A stretch of 8,838 bases of DNA from Xanthobacteraceae bacterium (GTDB lineage Bacteria; Pseudomonadota; Alphaproteobacteria; Rhizobiales; Xanthobacteraceae): the NCBI GenBank assembly GCA_030043285.1, contig JASHXZ010000632.1, positions 1 to 8,838 on the forward strand, given 5' to 3'. Numbering within the stretch: position 1 is the first letter of the stretch; each line of letters opens with the position of its first letter. The position numbers were made by a program, and so were the translations under genes. Below are positions 6,491 through 8,838 of the stretch, in pieces. The notes under the pieces are model-generated. The model saw only the letters and a program-made list of their open reading frames with translations, was not told where the DNA came from and searched no databases.

Positions 6491-7804
6491 ATGGCCAGCA
6501 AGCCCAACAGCCGCACCGAACCGTTGCTTCCGGTCGAACTCGGCGCCGGCAAGATCAAGTACGCGCAAGGCATGAAAGCCGGCCGCTGGGTGTTCGCCAC
6601 CGGGCTTTTGGCGCAGGACTTCGTCAACGGCATCGCGCCCGATGTGCTCGCCGCAGACGCGCCGCATGCCGGTCTGCCGAAGCGCGAGAAGGAAGCGCTG
6701 CGCATTTTCGAGGATCTCGACGCCATCCTGCGCGCTGCCGGCACCGATCCGAGCCATCTGGTGCGCACCGATCAGTATTACACAACCGTCAAGGCGGTGC
6801 CGCCTTATCAGCAGGTGCGCCGCGCATTTCTCAAAGGCCGCATTCCGCCGTCGACCTCGATCGCCCAGCAGGGCCTGCTGCTTCCCGGCGCCGACATGAC
6901 CGTCCAGGCCATGGCGGCCATCCCTGAGCCTGGTTTCGCGGTGCAGCACCTCAAAGACGAGCAGCTCAAGGCCCGGCCGACCTCCGGCTATTCGCCGGCG
7001 CTCACCGTCGGCGACTTCATCTTCCTTCCGGGTTGCACATCGCTTGCCACGGGCGACGAGCCGCGCCGCAACGGCGTCGCGGCGGCGGCGCTGATGGCCG
7101 AAGGCATGCAGTGGGGCGGCCAGCCCATCAAGCTCGAGACCGAGTTCATCATCGCAAAGCGCATCGCACCGTCGCTTGCGCTCGCTGGTGCGACGCTCGA
7201 CGACGTCGTGCACGCGCAAGTCTATCTCTGCGACCCCGAGGACTACTCGGCCTTCCATGCGGCCTGGACCAAACAGTTCGGCGAGCAGGGGCCCAGTGTG
7301 TCGATCATCCCGTGCCTCGCCCACGGTCTCGCGCCCTATGACGGCAAGATCGAGATCAATGCGATGGCGGCAAAGCCGGGCAGCGCCGCGCGCAAACAGC
7401 ACATCGATGCCGGCGTCGCCACCGCATTCCGGCATCAGCCGCAGGCGGTGCGGGCGGGCGATCTTCTGTTCATTCCGGCACTGCTGGCCGTCGATCGCGA
7501 CGGCTTGTTGGCCGCGGCGGCGGTGGACCGGCGTCAGCCGTATTTCTCCTCGTCGGCCGAAGCCCAGGCCGAGGCCATCATCGATAATGTTGCGCGGCTG
7601 TGCGAGGCGGCGGGAACGGCGCTGGCCAATGTGGTGCGCATTCTCCTGTTCCTCACCGACATGCGTGAGTTCTATCCGGTCATCAAAGTGTGGGAGCGCC
7701 GGCTCGGCGGTCGTCCGCTGCCGTTCGCCGCGATCGAAGTGCCGGCGCCGTTGCCGGTGCCCGGCGCCACCGTGATGATGGAAATCTGGGCGTACGCGCC
7801 GTGA
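6491..7804 (+). CDS. Triple Rid-domain (YjgF/YER057c/UK114) protein
   Basis: A 437-residue protein, more than three times the usual 125-130 residues of RidA, built of three consecutive Rid-like units at about 20-145, 160-295 and 305-436. Each unit repeats the same order. First is a 'G..(V/I/L)F' strand: 'AGRWVFATGLL', 'VGDFIFLPGCT', 'AGDLLFIPALL'. Next is a helix ending in 'AG(T/A)': 'AGTDPSHLVRT', 'AGATLDDVVHA', 'AGTALANVVRI'. Each closes with a strand such as 'MTVQAMAAI', 'IEINAMAA' or 'VMMEIWAYA'. RidA deaminases bind their substrate through an Arg in a 'PARS' motif just before the last strand. Here the matching residues are Ser121, Ser269 and Phe412, so imine/enamine deamination of the RidA type is unlikely. 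RidA is a homotrimer, so one chain may fold as an internal trimer (inference). It starts four nt after the previous gene, has no clear ribosome binding site, and is probably translationally coupled. Confidence 0.85.
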   Translation: MASKPNSRTEPLLPVELGAGKIKYAQGMKAGRWVFATGLLAQDFVNGIAPDVLAADAPHAGLPKREKEALRIFEDLDAILRAAGTDPSHLVRTDQYYTTVKAVPPYQQVRRAFLKGRIPPSTSIAQQGLLLPGADMTVQAMAAIPEPGFAVQHLKDEQLKARPTSGYSPALTVGDFIFLPGCTSLATGDEPRRNGVAAAALMAEGMQWGGQPIKLETEFIIAKRIAPSLALAGATLDDVVHAQVYLCDPEDYSAFHAAWTKQFGEQGPSVSIIPCLAHGLAPYDGKIEINAMAAKPGSAARKQHIDAGVATAFRHQPQAVRAGDLLFIPALLAVDRDGLLAAAAVDRRQPYFSSSAEAQAEAIIDNVARLCEAAGTALANVVRILLFLTDMREFYPVIKVWERRLGGRPLPFAAIEVPAPLPVPGATVMMEIWAYAP

Positions 7805-7817
7805 CCGATCCTAAAAG

Positions 7818-7931
7818 ATGAACTGTCCGGCGAAGCTTGCGGCTGTCGCCGCTTTCGCCGTGAACGTGTCGTTGTCGCTGCCGGTTCCCGGCGCCATGAT
7901 GATGAACGTGCATTCATCATCAACACAATAA
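7818..7931 (+). pseudogene. Short open frame resembling the Rid gene 3' end (possible remnant)
   Basis: A 37-codon open frame begins 13 nt after the Rid stop codon, in a different frame. Its middle, 'FAVNVSLSLPVPGAMMMNV' (7854-7910), parallels the end of the Rid protein, 'FAAIEVPAPLPVPGATVMMEI' (7724-7786), with two one-residue gaps. At DNA level, 16 of 17 bases match between 7752-7768 and 7879-7895. It may be the decayed tail of a duplicated Rid domain. It may also be a chance match or a small expressed peptide: the first 15 residues are Ala-rich and mildly hydrophobic. The ribosome binding site is poor. Confidence 0.3.
7897..7922. repeat. Perfect 10-bp inverted repeat with 6-nt loop
   Basis: TGATGATGAA (7897-7906) and TTCATCATCA (7913-7922) are exact reverse complements around the loop CGTGCA. 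An AT-rich stretch without a T-run follows up to about 7945, so it is not a textbook terminator for either strand. It lies between the cluster and the transglycosylase gene. It could mark the 3' end of the cluster transcript or act as an operator for the next gene. Confidence 0.6.
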
Positions 7932-8030
7932 ACATGATAAACACAACGGTGCACGACTCGCGCTTTCTTTCGGCCGCGATCGTGGTAGCTTGCGCGATGC
8001 TGGATTCGGCTTTCGCATAGAGGGTCTATC

Positions 8031-8838
8031 TTGCCGAGCCTGAGCAGCGATCAGCTCCATAGCCTTACTCGCGCGCCGGGCGCGTCCGCAGGCATTCCGA
8101 TATGGCGCGGTCGCATTCATCTCATTTTGTTTGTTTGGTTTGCTTCGGTTGTGATCTTGTTCGGCGCTTCTGAGGCGCGCGCTCATGCCAAGCACGAGCA
8201 ACAGCCGCACCACCATGTCGCCAAAGCCGGCCGCGCCAAGCACGCCTCGGCTGAAGCAAAAGCGACGAAAAAAACAAAAAAAACAAAAGAAGCAAAAAAA
8301 GAGAAAAGAGCGAAGCAAGACGAGGTGGATGCGATTCCGCTGCCGATCGAGCGGCCCGCGACGGCCGACCTGCCGCCGAGCCTTGCGGCGCTGCGCGATG
8401 CGATCGAGCTGGTCGACCACGACAAGTTCGCCGACGCGACCGCGCTCGAACAATCGATCGCCGATCCGGTCGCGCAAAAATTGGTCGAGTGGGTGCTGCT
8501 GCACCGCGCCGATACCCAAGTTGGCTTCCAGCGCTATGACAATTTCATCGTCGCCAATCCGGATTGGCCGAGCCTGCCGCTATTCCGCCGCCGCGCCGAA
8601 ATCGCGCTGTGGACCGGGCATCCCGACGCCGCCACGGTGCACCGCTTTTTTGCGCGCGAACCCGACAGCGCTCCCGGCCGGCTCGCGCTCGCGCGCGTGC
8701 TGCTGAGCGAGGGCGACCGCGAACAGGCCGAGCGCGAGGTGCGGGCGGTATGGCGCTCGGCGCCGCTATCGGACGAAACCGAAGCCGCCGTGCTCAAGGC
8801 GTTTCCCGACGTGGTGACCCGCGCCGACAATGTGGCGC
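8031..8838 (+). CDS. Soluble lytic murein transglycosylase, N-terminal part (3' partial)
   Basis: An exported enzyme of the Slt family that cleaves peptidoglycan to 1,6-anhydro-muropeptides in the periplasm. Only the first 269 residues are in the window. The frame opens after a stop at 7986-7988 and has no ATG. The TTG at 8031 is chosen because AGAGGG (8019-8024) lies six bases upstream. Residues 29-46 form a hydrophobic segment followed by 'ARAHA' (49-53), a signal peptide or anchor with an unusually long 28-residue front. Residues 54-98 are a His/Ala/Lys-rich linker (Lys-dense at 77-95) encoded by A-tracts at about 8268-8306. From about 114 the chain reads 'LPPSLAALRDAIELVD', 'NPDWPSLPLFRRRAE' and 'GRLALARVLLSEGDR', the alpha-superhelical (U-shaped) domain typical of Rhizobiales Slt proteins. 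The catalytic C-terminal domain with its Glu lies beyond the window. It is probably a separate transcript from the cluster. Confidence 0.85.
   Translation, partial: MPSLSSDQLHSLTRAPGASAGIPIWRGRIHLILFVWFASVVILFGASEARAHAKHEQQPHHHVAKAGRAKHASAEAKATKKTKKTKEAKKEKRAKQDEVDAIPLPIERPATADLPPSLAALRDAIELVDHDKFADATALEQSIADPVAQKLVEWVLLHRADTQVGFQRYDNFIVANPDWPSLPLFRRRAEIALWTGHPDAATVHRFFAREPDSAPGRLALARVLLSEGDREQAEREVRAVWRSAPLSDETEAAVLKAFPDVVTRADNVA

Noticed and set aside
5962..7435. Minus-strand frames opposite copy B and the Rid gene
   Set aside because: No domain is visible, and the plus strand shows clear family motifs over the whole length.
8185..8706. Plus-strand 173-codon frame through the A-rich stretch
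   Set aside because: It is the neighbouring frame of the transglycosylase gene. The translation is Arg/Ser/Pro-rich, while the other frame gives a signal segment and a Slt-like domain.

Overview
The window is GC-rich, with genes packed on both strands and alphaproteobacterial gene families throughout. A secreted beta-helix protein with the start 'RTWVSG..ND.NPCSRT.PC.TFAGA', a Slt-type lytic transglycosylase N-terminus and a UreG all point to the Rhizobiales (Bradyrhizobium/Xanthobacteraceae-like). This assignment rests on recalled family resemblance, not on a search. I see no tRNA, rRNA, CRISPR array or insertion sequence.

Left part (1-2172): the 3' end of a class I cytochrome c gene, probably of a protein with more than one domain. 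It is followed by ureG, the GTPase that loads nickel into urease, with no other urease gene in view. A D-2-hydroxyacid dehydrogenase lies on the opposite strand and converges on ureG with a 3-nt gap. Middle (2173-3701): a 417-nt intergenic region carries a 13-bp palindrome, a sigma54-like promoter candidate and an 8-bp inverted repeat. It leads to a secreted, cysteine-containing beta-helix protein that ends in a strong intrinsic terminator.

Core (3702-7804): four tightly spaced plus-strand genes (gaps of 30, 16 and 4 nt) look like one operon. They encode (i) a protein of the 4,5-dihydroxyphthalate decarboxylase (Pht5-like)/periplasmic-binding-protein fold family without a signal peptide, (ii) a TIM-barrel amidohydrolase, (iii) a second, divergent Pht5-like protein, and (iv) a 437-residue protein made of three consecutive Rid (YjgF/UK114) domains. 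No permease, ATPase or regulator is present, so this looks like a cytoplasmic catabolic cassette rather than an uptake system. I infer decarboxylation of an aromatic or heterocyclic acid, hydrolysis of a lactone or amide, and handling of a reactive intermediate by the Rid protein. The substrate is unknown. This cassette, and above all the triple-Rid single chain, is the best candidate for an undescribed system.

Right part (7805-8838): a 226-nt gap holds a degenerate echo of the 3' end of the Rid gene and a perfect 10-bp inverted repeat. Then comes the 5' part of a lytic transglycosylase gene, with a TTG start, a signal/anchor segment and a lysine-rich linker encoded by A-tracts. It runs off the window.
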